Shown here one piece after another: positions 46,882 to 57,114 of a stretch of DNA of 64,000 nucleotides. Location: assembly GCF_018812025.1 (NCBI RefSeq), contig NC_063045.1, forward strand, positions 51,233,079 through 51,297,078, given 5' to 3'. The notes below the pieces were generated by a model. That model had not been told where the DNA came from. It worked only from the letters and a program-made list of their open reading frames with translations, and searched no databases. Each line of letters opens with the position of its first letter. Positions within the stretch are counted from its first letter, which is position 1. The stretch comes from Megalobrama amblycephala (taxonomy: Eukaryota > Chordata > Actinopteri > Cypriniformes > Xenocyprididae). A program made the position numbers and the translations under genes.

Positions 46882-49839
46882 CTATCTACGAGTAGACAGC
46901 ACACGGGTGGACACCGGTTCCACTCGGAGGTTATAATACCTCGCGAATGTATTCGGTGTCGCCCAGCCTACAGCTCTGCAGATGTCTGCAACAGAGGCAC
47001 CGTGCGCCAACGCCCAGGAAGAAGCAACACCCCGAGTGGAGTGAGCTCGCAACCCGAGGGGGCACGGCTCGCCTTGGGAGTGGTACGCCAAGGCGACGGC
47101 ATCCACTATCCAGTGGGCCAACCTCTGTTTGGAGACAGCCTTTCCCTTCTGCTGACCTCCAAAACAGACAAAGAGCTGCTCAGAGCTTCTGAAGCTCTGC
47201 GTGCGGTCCACGTAAACGCGCAGGGCACGAACGGGACACAGCAACGCAAGGGCTGGGTCTGCCTCCTCCGGGGGCAGTGCTTGCAGGTTCACCACCTGGT
47301 CCCTGAAGGGAGTGGTGGGAACCTTGGGCACATATCCAGGCCGGGGTCTCAAGATCACGTGAGAGTAGGCCGGCCCGAATTCCAGGCACGAATCGCTGAC
47401 CGAAAATGCTTGCAGGTCCCCAACCCTCTTGAAGGAGGCGAGCGCGGTCAGGAGCACTGTCTTAAGAGACAGATGTTTCAGCTCAGCTGACTCGAGGGGC
47501 TCGAAGGGAGCTCCCCGAAGGCCCGAGAGGGCGATGGAGAGATCCCAGGAGGGAATGAGGCGAGGCCTAGGGGGATTTAACCTCCTGGCGCCTCTGAGGA
47601 ACCTGATGACCAGGTCGTGCTTTCCTAGTGACTTGCCATCGAGCACATCGTGATGCGCTGCGATGGCGGCCACATAGACCTTCAGGGTGGAAGGGGACAG
47701 CCTCCGTTCCAAACCCTCTTGAAGGAAGGAAAGCACAACACCGACCGGGCATCTCCGGGGGTCCTCCCGGCGGGAGGAACACCACTCAACGAACAGACTC
47801 CACTTCATGGCATAGGCGCGCCTCGTAGAGGGGGCTCTGGCCGAAGTGATGGTGTCGACTACCGCGGACGGTAGGCCACTCAAGTCTGCCGCGTCCCGTC
47901 CAGGAACCACACGTGGAGGTTCCACAGATCGGGCCGCGGGTGCCATATGGTGCCCTGCCCCTGAGAGAGGAGGTCCTTCCTCAGGGGGATGCGCCAGGGA
48001 TGGGCTGTCGCGAGGAGCATGAGTTCCGGGAACCAGGTCCGGTTGGGCCAGTACGGCGCAACTAGCAAGACCTGCTCCTCGTCCTCCCTGACCTTGCACA
48101 GTGTCTGTGCAAGGAGGCTCACTGGGGGAAACGCATATTTGCGTAGGCCCCGGGGCCAGCTGTGTGCCAGTGCATCCGTGCCGAGGGTCCCCTCGGTCAA
48201 CGAATAAAACCACTGGCAATGGGCGGATTCCCGGGAAGCGAACAGGTCCACCTGTGCTTCCCCGAACCGGCTCCATATCAGCTGGACCGCCTGGGGGTGG
48301 AGTCTCCATTCCCCTGGGAGCGTGAGCTGTCGTGAGAGCGCGTCGGCCGCACGATTGAGCTCGCCCGGGATGTAGGAGGCGCGCAGCGACCTGAGTTGGC
48401 GCTGACTCCACAGGAGGAGATGGCAGGCGAGTTGCGACATGCGGCGGGAGCGTAGACCACCCTGATGGTTGATGTACGCCACAGTCGATGTGTTGTCCGT
48501 CCGGACCAGTACATGTTTGCCCTGCAACAGCGGTCGAAACCGGCGCAGCGCAAGGAGTACTGCCAGCAACTCGAGGCAGTTGATGTGCCAATGGCGACCC
48601 CGACGCCGACTGGCCACTGCATATGGCACCCCAGCCGGTGGTGGAGGCATCTGTTGTAACAACAACATGCCTGGACACTTGTACTAGGGGCACCCCGGCC
48701 CGTAGAAAAGCAAGGTCCGACCACGGGCTGAATGTGCGGCGACACTCCGGTGTGATGACCACACGGAGTGAGCCACTGTGCCATGCCCACCTCGGGACTC
48801 GGTCGTGAAGCCAGTGCTGAAGCGGTCTCATATGGAGCAATCCGAGCGGCGTGACCGCGGCTGCGGATGCCATGTGCCCCAGGAGCCTCTGAAATTGTTT
48901 CAGTGGGACCGCTGTTTTCCGCGAGAACGAGTTCAGGCAGTTCAGCACCGACTGTGCACGCTCGTTGGTGAGACGCGCTGTCATGTTGACCGAGTCAAGC
49001 TCCACACCGAGAAAAGAGATGCTCTGCACGGGGCAGAGCTTGCTCTTTTCCCAGTTGACCCGAAGCCCCAACTGGCTGAGGTGACTGAGCACCAGGTCCC
49101 TGTGTTCGCACAACTGCTCTCGGGACTGGGCCAGAATGAGCCAGTCGTCGAGGTAGTTGAGAACGCGAACGCCCACTTCCCTGAGCGGGGCAAGGGCCCC
49201 CTCCACGACTTTGGTAAAGACGCGAGGAGACAGGGACAGCCCGAAGGGTAGGACCTTGTACTGATATGCCCGCCCCTCGAACGCAAACCGTAGGAACGGT
49301 CTGTGTCGAGGGAGGATCGAGACATGAAAGTACGCGTCCTTCAGGTCTATAGCTGCAAACCAATCCCGGGCGTGAACGCATGTGAGAATGCGTTTCACGG
49401 TGAGCATCTTGAACGGGAGCTTGTGAAGGGCCCGATTCAAGACACGCAGATCCAGGATCGGCCGTAACCCCCCGCCTTTCTTGGGTACTATGAAGTAAGG
49501 GCTGTAAAACCCAAACTTCATCTCGGCTTGAGGGACAGGCTCTATTGCGTCCTTCGCCAAAAGAACCGCAATCTCCGCCCGCAGGACAGAGGCGTTGGGA
49601 CCTGTCACCGAGGTGAACAGAACACCGCTGAACCTGGGGGGATGCCTGGCGAACTGAATCGCGTAGCCGAGTCTGATTGTCCGGAGGAGCCAACGGGACG
49701 GGTTGGGAAGGCGGCCCCAAGCTCCGTACGAGTGGAACCATCCGGACAACAGAAGTACCCACGGGGGGGCAGCACGGAGCACTGTGGCCCAACTCGGGAG
49801 GCAGTTCGTCCCGAAGTCGGGGCTGTGAGTGGGGTCCAC
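46882..49839 (-). CDS. DIRS Pol: reverse transcriptase and tyrosine recombinase
   Basis: Open frame of 985 codons. Reverse transcriptase occupies about residues 80-330: FYSPYFIVPKKGGGLRPILD, DLKDAYFHV (from 165), LPFGLSLSPRVF (from 197) and the catalytic YLDD (229-232). Near residue 395, VVTTDASTTGWGAI begins RNase H. From about residue 413 to 650 the frame is only a shadow: genuine RNase H sequence runs in another frame (47880-48668). From about 650 the frame is real again: ARAPSTRRAYAMKW leads into a DIRS tyrosine recombinase with Arg about 805 (FKRVGDL), HSTR (933-936), GWATP (Trp 959) and Tyr 968/969 (FARYYNL). RT copies the element's RNA; the recombinase integrates the circle. The start at 49839 is a convention, as the frame may open further upstream. 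Confidence 0.88.
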   Translation of the reverse strand: MDPTHSPDFGTNCLPSWATVLRAAPPWVLLLSGWFHSYGAWGRLPNPSRWLLRTIRLGYAIQFARHPPRFSGVLFTSVTGPNASVLRAEIAVLLAKDAIEPVPQAEMKFGFYSPYFIVPKKGGGLRPILDLRVLNRALHKLPFKMLTVKRILTCVHARDWFAAIDLKDAYFHVSILPRHRPFLRFAFEGRAYQYKVLPFGLSLSPRVFTKVVEGALAPLREVGVRVLNYLDDWLILAQSREQLCEHRDLVLSHLSQLGLRVNWEKSKLCPVQSISFLGVELDSVNMTARLTNERAQSVLNCLNSFSRKTAVPLKQFQRLLGHMASAAAVTPLGLLHMRPLQHWLHDRVPRWAWHSGSLRVVITPECRRTFSPWSDLAFLRAGVPLVQVSRHVVVTTDASTTGWGAICSGQSASGSPLAHQLPRVAGSTPCAAPVSTAVAGQTCTGPDGQHIDCGVHQPSGWSTLPPHVATRLPSPPVESAPTQVAARLLHPGRAQSCGRRALTTAHAPRGMETPPPGGPADMEPVRGSTGGPVRFPGIRPLPVVLFVDRGDPRHGCTGTQLAPGPTQICVSPSEPPCTDTVQGQGGRGAGLASCAVLAQPDLVPGTHAPRDSPSLAHPPEEGPPLSGAGHHMAPAARSVEPPRVVPGRDAADLSGLPSAVVDTITSARAPSTRRAYAMKWSLFVEWCSSRREDPRRCPVGVVLSFLQEGLERRLSPSTLKVYVAAIAAHHDVLDGKSLGKHDLVIRFLRGARRLNPPRPRLIPSWDLSIALSGLRGAPFEPLESAELKHLSLKTVLLTALASFKRVGDLQAFSVSDSCLEFGPAYSHVILRPRPGYVPKVPTTPFRDQVVNLQALPPEEADPALALLCPVRALRVYVDRTQSFRSSEQLFVCFGGQQKGKAVSKQRLAHWIVDAVALAYHSQGEPCPLGLRAHSTRGVASSWALAHGASVADICRAVGWATPNTFARYYNLRVEPVSTRVLSTRR
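47880..48668 (-). CDS. DIRS RNase H region, in a shifted frame
   Basis: Encodes HWHINCLELLAVLLALRRFR, VLVRTDNTSTVAYINHQGG, YIPGELNRAADALSRQ and a long tether ending LWNLHVWFLDGT. These are typical of the RNase H domain between RT and recombinase in DIRS elements. RNase H removes RNA from the RNA-DNA hybrid. It joins the RT frame near 48595-48605 and hands back to the recombinase frame near 47885-47890. The two displacements compensate (extra base, then missing base, or equivalent). The Met at the listed start is not a likely native start. Confidence 0.82.
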   Translation of the reverse strand: MLLLQQMPPPPAGVPYAVASRRRGRHWHINCLELLAVLLALRRFRPLLQGKHVLVRTDNTSTVAYINHQGGLRSRRMSQLACHLLLWSQRQLRSLRASYIPGELNRAADALSRQLTLPGEWRLHPQAVQLIWSRFGEAQVDLFASRESAHCQWFYSLTEGTLGTDALAHSWPRGLRKYAFPPVSLLAQTLCKVREDEEQVLLVAPYWPNRTWFPELMLLATAHPWRIPLRKDLLSQGQGTIWHPRPDLWNLHVWFLDGTRQT

Positions 49840-50154
49840 TCACGTGGCTCATGGTGGGCAGGGTGGCGTGGGAAGGCAGTGCGTTCCCGGGGCGCCAAGA
49901 CCCTGCCCGTGGCGAAGGAAGGAGCGGCTGAGAGAGAGGGAGCGGAAGCTCGCTCACCCCCAGCGCGGACCTTCTTATGTGACCCAGAGGTTTCAGAAAT
50001 TGCTCTTTTATTGAAAGGGTGGGTACCTTTCAATGCGGCCAGCGGCGGAACAGAAAAAAACAACACAGGATTTTCCCCCGGGCCCTGTCCCGGGGGAAGG
50101 AGCGGAGCGGTCCCCGTCTCCTGAGCAGCCTCCGAAACCTCCGGGTCTCCCGTC

Positions 50155-51456
50155 TCAGGGCCGCTTCTTAGCCTTCTTCTTCTTTTTAGAAGGAGGCTTG
50201 GCGGTCTGGGCGGGGGGCGTGGCCTTCCTGCGGGTGGCTCGAGGAGGATGGGAGGGTTCCGGCCTCACAGGAGCCTGAGCCGCAGGGGGACGCCCTCGGC
50301 GAGGAGCAGACGGAGGCACGGCCCGAGGCGGATTGGTGGCATCATCACGCCTGGGCAAGATGTGTTTGATGGCCTCCGTCTGCTTCTGCACCGCCGAGAA
50401 CTGCTGAGCAAAGTCCTCGACGGTGTCGCCGAAGAGGCCGGCCTGGGAGATGGGGGCGTCAAGAAAGCGAGCTTTGTCGACTTCCCTCATCTCAGCCAGG
50501 TCCAACCAAAGATGCCGTTCCTGGACCACCAGGGTGGACATCGTTTGACCCAGGGCGCGTGCCGTGACCTTCGTCGCCCGGAGGGCGAGGTCGGTCGCGG
50601 CGCGCAGCTCTTGAAGCAACCCTGGTTCAGCACTACCCTCGTGCAGGTCCTTCAGGGCTTTAGCCTGATGGACCTGCAGAATAGCCATGGCGTGCAGGGC
50701 AGAAGCCGCCTGTCCAGCAGCGGAGTAAGCCTTGGCAGCGAGAGCGGCCGTGGTCTTACCCGCCTTGGACGGGAGCCGCGGACGATTTCGCCAGGTGGCC
50801 GCGGACTGCGGGCACAAGTGCACCGCAATCGCACGTTCCACCTGCGGGATGTCCACGTATCCCTTGGCGGCTCCTCCATCGAGGGTAGTGAGAGTGGAGG
50901 AGGCAGAAGACCGCAGTCTGGCAGTGTGAGGTGCCAACCAGGTCTTCTGGAGCTCCTCATGCACCTCCAGGAAGAACGGCACTGGGGCGGGACGCGGCTG
51001 ACCGCTACGGCCCGACCCCAGAAACCAGTCATCCAGCCGCGAGCGCTCGGGACACGGTGGAGGGTTCCACTCGAGCCCGATGCCCGCGGCGGCCCGGGCA
51101 AGCATGGCTGTTAACTCAGAGTCCGCTTCCGACTGAGCAACCGCCCCTGAGGGCGGAAGCTCGGAGTCATCGTCGGACTCTGAGCCGTTCAACCCACTCC
51201 CCGATGCAGCGATCGACATCCGATCCGCTACAGCCGCTGGCGTTGGGGTAGTGACAGAGGGGCCTCTCACCTCCGTGTTAAAGAAGGAGAGGCGCGATCT
51301 CAACACCAACATGGACATGCCCTCGCAGTGAGGGCATGTACCATCCACGAGCGCCGACTCAGCGTGCGGTCTACCCAGACACGTGAGGCAGTGATCGTGG
51401 CCGTCAGAAGAGGTCAGGAAACGACCGCATCCAGAAACACACGGACGAAAAGCCAT
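50155..51456 (-). CDS. DIRS Gag-like protein (433 aa)
   Basis: First ORF of the DIRS element, about 285 bp inside the right terminal repeat. The N-terminus has paired cysteines (residues 6, 10, 23, 26, 41 and 44: CVSGCG, CLTCLG, CPHC), resembling a zinc-binding module common at the start of fish DIRS ORF1. The middle is Ala/Arg-rich and the C-terminus is a proline- and lysine-rich basic tail (PPSKKKKKAKKRP), suited to nucleic-acid binding. By position it is the structural/nucleocapsid protein; no enzyme motif is visible. The Met at 51456 is the first good start after the promoter. The frame has no interruption. Function is inferred from position and composition. Confidence 0.8.
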   Translation of the reverse strand: MAFRPCVSGCGRFLTSSDGHDHCLTCLGRPHAESALVDGTCPHCEGMSMLVLRSRLSFFNTEVRGPSVTTPTPAAVADRMSIAASGSGLNGSESDDDSELPPSGAVAQSEADSELTAMLARAAAGIGLEWNPPPCPERSRLDDWFLGSGRSGQPRPAPVPFFLEVHEELQKTWLAPHTARLRSSASSTLTTLDGGAAKGYVDIPQVERAIAVHLCPQSAATWRNRPRLPSKAGKTTAALAAKAYSAAGQAASALHAMAILQVHQAKALKDLHEGSAEPGLLQELRAATDLALRATKVTARALGQTMSTLVVQERHLWLDLAEMREVDKARFLDAPISQAGLFGDTVEDFAQQFSAVQKQTEAIKHILPRRDDATNPPRAVPPSAPRRGRPPAAQAPVRPEPSHPPRATRRKATPPAQTAKPPSKKKKKAKKRP

Positions 51457-51740
51457 CTTGAAAAAGACGCTGATCGCCCGTGCTTGCTCTTTCAGTATAC
51501 CTCACCAGCCGAAGCACCCAGGGATGGGCGTAGCACCGTCCTGTGGGCAGCGCGTCGTCACCCCCACCGCTGAATGTGCCTTCCCACCAGCTGGAGAGAC
51601 TCGAGCAGGCCACCGGAACAAAAACAGAAAGTAGCAATTAAAATTGCTGTTTGCAGGACCGTGTCCCTATAGCAATAGAATTGCTGTTTTTGCTCTTATG
51701 AAATTTCACTCTTTTAAGGAGGTGAAAGATGATCAGCCGA

Positions 51741-51920
51741 TCGGCTCCGAAGCAAAAGTATGAATGAAGGTGAGTATGCCAGCCCTATTTATACCCGGAT
51801 GCCGGAGGAGGGGCCCGGCATGTAAATCTCACAGGCCAATTCCCATTGGCTTGTTTTGTATCCTTGGAGGTGATTGGGCTCCCTAGCGAGACCCCATTAC
51901 GTCAGTATCGACGTAACGTC
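51741..51920 (-). repeat. DIRS right inverted terminal repeat, with promoter
   Basis: 180 bp, nearly perfect inverted match to 45814-45993. On the minus strand it holds GCCAATGGG (CCAAT-type), GACGTTACGTCG palindromes, TGACGTAA and TATAAATAG, so it is the likely promoter for the Gag-Pol transcript. Confidence 0.92.
51785..51793 (-). promoter_or_regulatory. TATA box of the DIRS element
   Basis: TATAAATAG on the minus strand within the right terminal repeat, about 330 bp upstream of the Gag start. CCAAT-type sequence lies about 50 bp further upstream. Confidence 0.75.
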
Positions 51921-51944
51921 GAACGTGACTGACTGAATGGGAAC

Positions 51945-52739
51945 ATTGTGTTTCTGAAGCATGTGTGTTATACAAAAAAATGTGGCCAGATGAGTTTGTT
52001 AGCTTGTTGATGAGATTTCATCATACAGCGGCCTTATTCACTGATTATATTCTTCATTTCATGTTAATATAGCACTAAAATACTATTCCAAAAATTTCTG
52101 TCCTGCTTTGATATTTTGAACATTTTTAAGCCATTATGTAGAAATTATTCTGACAGGATCATGTACACACACAGACATCGAGATTCTGTGTATGAACCTC
52201 AACAATGGTGACAAAATTTATATTTACTTAACTCTGAGCATCACAAAACAAGCTACTAAAGTCACAAAAAAGATTTTTGTTTATTGTCACCATTGTTGAG
52301 GTACATACGCTGATTCATGATGTCTGTGTGAGTCTAAAAGACACTGCTCAAAACTCTGTCTGTATGACAGATGAATTTCAAAATCAAAACATTTGACTGC
52401 CATGAAAAAAAAGACCAAACTAACAGTTAACACACTCAGAGTTTAGACTTTGGAGTGAATCACCATCATTAAACAACCAAATTCATTTGATCAAATTTTT
52501 TTATATAATTTTTACTGTAACAATTGTGTTTTGGAAAAAGTTAGAACATTCTAAAGTTAAAATGTCAAGAATCAAGAGCCCAACTAAAGCAAACGCTCAC
52601 CTCCATAATGGTGACTTCAAACTTTAGTATTTGCAATAAAACATCAGCATCTGTTAATTCTCATTAAGAAGTTTTGTATGAAAGAAATAAAGTCATACTG
52701 GTTTGAAATAAGTGCAGATTCTGAGATCTAGAGCAGTGG
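51945..52739. repeat. Remainder of foldback element right of DIRS
   Basis: Contains an inner hairpin (52172-52332, arms with CAACAATGGTGACA and its complement TGTCACCATTGTTG) and the right arm (52535-52739). With 45571-45767 it makes an element of about 1 kb before the DIRS insertion. Confidence 0.7.
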
Positions 52740-52797
52740 TTCTCAAACCTGTCCTGGAGGAGCAGCAGCAGCAGCCCTGAACTCTCTATATCCAACA

Positions 52798-53104
52798 CGA
52801 TCACATGAGAATGCGTATCAATAGTACGAGTTTGTAATCTCGTAGAATATATACACCAAAATGAGTTTTGGCGTGTTTATGGTACGCAGTTTTTCACGTG
52901 CATACGATACGCACTTTATGGCGTGTATATGATACGCTCTTGGTTAGGATGGGGGTGGGGGGGTTCGTACGTATAATACGCCATAAAGTGCGTATCATAT
53001 GCACGCGAAAAACTGCGTACCATAAGCACGGCAAAACTCATTTTGGCATATATATTCCACGAGATTACAAACTCGTACTATTGATACGCATTTTCGTGTG
53101 ATCG
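52798..53104. repeat. Palindromic foldback element with G-rich loop
   Basis: Arms of about 130 bp: CGATCACATGAGAATGCGTA at the left and its near-complement ending TTTCGTGTGATCG at the right, with internal pairing of TATGGTACGCAGTTTTT. The loop holds GGGGGTGGGGGGG. Confidence 0.85.
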
Positions 53105-53499
53105 GGCTCCTATATCTGACACACCAGTCTCTATAATGAACTTATGAGTTGAATCAGGTATGATAGATATAAATTAGATATTAGATATTAAAGGAATATA
53201 AATTAGGATATTTTACTTTAATTTTACAGTTTTTGTTTGGTAGCTGCTTTTGCCAGTCATTGATCATTTTTAAGAATGTTTTTAATGATTTTTAATGCCA
53301 TGCATTTCACCCTTTTTTTAAAGTTTATTTTTTTACAGTGTGCATTGTCTCAGTAAACAAGATGCTGCAAAGAAAATGAACAGAATAAGAACCAAATCCT
53401 TTGTACACCTACCCAGACATTATGATATTTATGTCTATAAGACAAGTCCTATAGGAATCTTATTCGAAATTCTAATTAGAATCCTGTACAGTTTTCTTT
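53105..53499. other. Intergenic DNA
   Basis: AT-rich, nothing recognised. Confidence 0.5.
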
Positions 53500-53800
53500 C
53501 TGGAATTCTTTAGGATTGTTTGACAAGGGCATGGTGTCAAGGACGTCACCCGGTAACATTCCCAGAACGTTCAGAGACGGTCACGATGTTCTTTTAAGGG
53601 TGGAGGGATGTTATGTGGTGGGCCTTCAGGGAACATTCAGGACGTTCTGGGAATGTTTAGGCGTTCAGGACGTTCTGTTAACTTAAATGTCCTCTTTGTA
53701 ACGTTCACTACCAAAAGAGGATGTTTTAGGAACGTCCCTAATGTTCTGTAAAGGTTCAGAATTGTCGTCACCTTTAGAGAACTTCTAGGGAACGTTGTAA
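53500..53800. repeat. ACGTTC-motif repeat tract
   Basis: Many GGAACGTTC/ACGTTCTGGGAATGTT-like units in both orientations. It matches the inverse of the tract at 43975-44172 and resembles 40330-40545. No coding sense. Confidence 0.65.
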
Positions 53801-53819
53801 TTATTCACGCGGTCCTTAT

Positions 53820-54790
53820 TACATCAATATGCATAAATGGCACAACAGAGATTTGCTGTACAAAAATAAATCAATTTATTTTTATAATTGGGTTAAAAAT
53901 AATATTATTTAGGGGAGTTATTTTATGACCAAGGAATTCCTTTAAAATATGAGGAGTTTTCAAGCGAAAGACTATGCTATTGTTTTTGGAGCTATCCCTT
54001 CTGGGATTGTTATGTTTATGAAGGGATTTAAAAACAAGCTCTCTCTGTGATATATGTTGGTAAATGATCCCTTACCATCAAATCAAATAATAGGAGTATT
54101 CATGCTCTGTTCCAGAATGAGGTTGTCTCTTGTCCGAATGCCGTCGTTTATTGGAACAGACATGTAGGTGAAATTAACTGGGCTAGAATGTGGGTTTTGC
54201 CCTAAAAATTCTTTTTGTACAATAAGATCAAAGAGTTGTCTTATAAAATTATACATCAATGCTATCCCACAAAATGTTTTTACAAAGGTTTATTTATGAT
54301 GACTTTGATGTGCAGTAAATTGCTCCTTCTGTGTCTCCAAACTGAAGATTTATCTCATTTATTTTGGTATTGTAAGTATACTAAGAATCTGTGGAGTATT
54401 TTTTTGTGGTATAATTCCTGAAATTTCATTAAAATATGAAAATGTTATTCTGAGTTATACACATTTTGAAAGAGAACAGTCAGATATTTTTCATTTACTC
54501 AATTTCGTCAACTTCTCTCCAAATATTTTGTACACAAATGTAAATATTGTAAGTGTAAGCCTTTCTTTAACCTTTTTTCTGAAGAGTTAAAACAGTATAT
54601 GTATGTGATTTCTGACTCTTCCAATAAGAAAACTGCAAAAATGTTGAATCTTTTTAAAAGGTATATTATTTCCTTGCTCCCTGGCATGTATGTGTGTATG
54701 TATATTATTGTCATCCTGTGATTCATATGTTATAATAAAAAAAATAAAAAAATAAAAAAATGAGAAGCCCAAAAAGTAAAGAAATAAAAA
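53820..54790 (+). pseudogene. 3' end of an L1/Tx1-like LINE
   Basis: Translation in shifting frames gives L1-like post-RT sequence: GELFYDQGIPLKYEEFSS, then the intact stretch 54215-54421 with KIIHQCYPTKCFYK, CLQTEDLSHLFWYCKYTKNL and a final tryptophan motif. This matches the zf-RVT type zinc knuckle (C...H...C plus LW) after the reverse transcriptase of L1-group LINEs. The 5' part is missing, as in most LINE copies, and an A-rich tail follows (54735-54790). Inactive. Confidence 0.65.
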
Positions 54791-54943
54791 AATAAGCATG
54801 CACGAAATGCTCCAGAATATCCATATGCAGAATATTTGGGCTTTCTCTTTCAGCTGAGTAAAATATTAAGTCATTCAGAATTTAATTTGCATTTACTTTA
54901 ATCAGTAGGCTATATAACATTTATTAGGCCTACATCTGGCTTA

Positions 54944-55202
54944 AAAAGATAGTTCAACCAAAAATGAAAATTGTCACAAATGAAAATTTACTCACCCTCA
55001 AGTTCTAAGAAACAGATTTACTAGGCTAGTATTTGTTTTTCCTACTATGGTAGTAAATGGGGGGCGAGATCTGTTTGGTTACTGATATTCTTTCAAATAT
55101 CTTCCTTGGTGTTCAGCAGAACAAAGAAATTCATACAGGTTTGGAACTACTTGAGGATGAGTAAATGATAAGAGAATTTTCATTTTTGGGTGAACTATCC
55201 CT
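54944..55202. mobile_element. AGTTCACC-type MITE
   Basis: Left end AGATAGTTCAACCAAAAATG and right end TTTTGGGTGAACTATCCCT followed by TTAA. Complete but short and diverged at the left. Confidence 0.7.
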
Positions 55203-57114
55203 TTAAGTGTTTTGAATAATGTTGCATGTTCAAGAAATTCCAAATCAGTATGCAATATGTGTGTACTCAGCATTACATTTCTTAATGCCCAATGATGTTT
55301 GAAAGCTTCTCTAAGGCTATTTCTTCTCTATAAGTTCTGCCTTGGAACTGGTAATCTTCATTTGATATATAACTAAATCCTGCCCTCATGTGGACATAGT
55401 CAAAATAGTTTCTTTTACTGGGTGACATTTACAGTGTGTAAGAGTTTTCTTCTAAAATCCCTTTTATACTAGACTCAACAGTACTGCGTTTCTCAAAGCA
55501 TCACAAGTTGATTGTAGAGACCATTGGTGGCAATGGTTCTAGATCTACTTAGGCCTACTGCTATGATGCTTTTGAGATTTTAATATCAACATCAATTATC
55601 AAGGTCTGATGAATCAAGGTCTTTTATGCATTCCAGGCTTATCTGTTTCATATTAATGAGTAGGCTACCTGTAGCATAAAGACCAAAGGTCTAATGACTT
55701 TCTCCAGTTAGTGTTTTTGTATTTTTGCCCTTCTCTTCTTTAGAGCTGATTTACTATTTGCAGTTCTGTTCTCACCTCTGAGAAGACCATTATGAAATCC
55801 TCTGGGCAGATCTCTGCATCAGTACTCCATCAAACTAATTGAGTTTCTCCTGGCTTTTAGCAGGCTCATTAACTCAACCCTGATCACAGGGCAAACCGGC
55901 TTGCGTCACAAAAGAAGGTATTGATGGTGTTACTCAAGTGACCCCTCCTCTCCGTCGGTACTACAGTAAATAACAAGTCCTCAAACTGTTGTACGTGTAT
56001 ACGATGCTGCAAAAAAGCATATTATGTAGGTTGTTGGTTCTTGTTTACGCTACTGAATGTGAGGAAAATATGAGCAGCTGTGACCCCCTTTCATGGATGA
56101 GTTGAAATTGTTTATTAGATTCAAATGACCAGCATCTAATTTTCACTTGCTCAATAAGATCCAGACTGTTTTGCCTATTGCCCTCCTCGGGTTCTGTCTG
56201 TGGCCATACTGTGAGAATAAAGTGTCTTTGAGATCAAACATTGGTGCTGAGCAAATGGATCTCACGCAGAGAGGGCAGCAGATGGACTGGGCATGGGAAC
56301 AAGGTAGCATCTCTCCAAACAGACTTTCAATGAGCCACAGCAAAAACATGAAGAGGCTGTTGATAGTAAATGATGTAAGGGACACTGGGCTTTTTCTCCA
56401 CTGAATAAGTAGGGCTATTTTTGTAAAGTCAATGTCTATATGTAAATAAGTGTGATAAACCAACCTGACATTTATGAACAATACCCTCATCCTGAGATCA
56501 AAGTTCAGCCTTTTGGTTGAATTCTGCCTTCGTTTTATAGTTTACTCCTGTCTGAATGTGTATCAGTGTGGTTTTAATGTGTTTACACAGGAGCTGTAGC
56601 AAAAATATGATACTGGAATTTAGTTGGGAAAAAGGAGTTTGTGACAACTAGCCCCGGTCATGTTTATTATAGTAAAAAAAAAAAAAAAATGCTGTTGTCC
56701 TACATCTCCAAAATCTTGACCGGAATGTCTCACAAACTTATTGTCATTTAGATGGATGTACTGTATTTTTATTTTAGTGCTCCCAATATGTCAGGCCCAC
56801 ATTTCCAGTGCTTGGATGTATGAAACCTTAAGTAGATACTGTAAAACTTCACACTGAAGAAGGGGGAAAGTAACATCTTTAAAACATAAGGTCCGCTGAT
56901 AGCTCTCATGGGAATAGAAACTTCTGAAAGACTGGCAATTATGGGACAAGTTAATTCTCATAGGAGGAGGTGATATTTCTCTCTAAGGTATAAGATGAGA
57001 GTGCGTGAGCTGTACTATTCTGCAGGTGTAAACGCTTGAAATGTGTTCAGTTTATGTAGTTCTTAATGTCTTATATTTAATTTTATGGAAGATAAATATT
57101 CTAGAATATATACG
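55203..57114. other. Unique-looking intergenic DNA
   Basis: A-run at 56674-56689. Overlapping short frames on both strands at 56143-56490 have no family resemblance. Confidence 0.5.

Larger units (their letters stand above)
45768..51944 (-). mobile_element. DIRS-1-like tyrosine-recombinase retrotransposon, full length
   Basis: A 6.18-kb element coding on the minus strand: Gag-like ORF, then Pol with reverse transcriptase, RNase H (another frame) and tyrosine recombinase. Inverted terminal repeats lie at 45814-45993 and 51741-51920, with short unpaired ends outside them (45768-45813 and 51921-51944). The internal region 46041-46151 is complementary to the left end and matches the right end joined to it, as in DIRS elements, which replicate through a circle and integrate by recombination without target duplication. 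No duplication is seen at the flanks (GAAAT on the left, ATTGTG on the right). It is GC-rich against AT-rich surroundings. RT and recombinase motifs are intact, but the RNase H frame is displaced from both neighbours, so the copy may be defective. Confidence 0.95.

Noticed and set aside
48995..49957. 320-codon minus-strand frame
   Set aside because: Off-frame reading of the RT region; the RT motifs are in the other frame.
49528..50124. 198-codon plus-strand frame
   Set aside because: Antisense to DIRS pol/gag; GC-rich DNA keeps several frames open. No family resemblance.
50248..51114. 288-codon plus-strand frame
   Set aside because: Antisense shadow of the DIRS Gag-like ORF.
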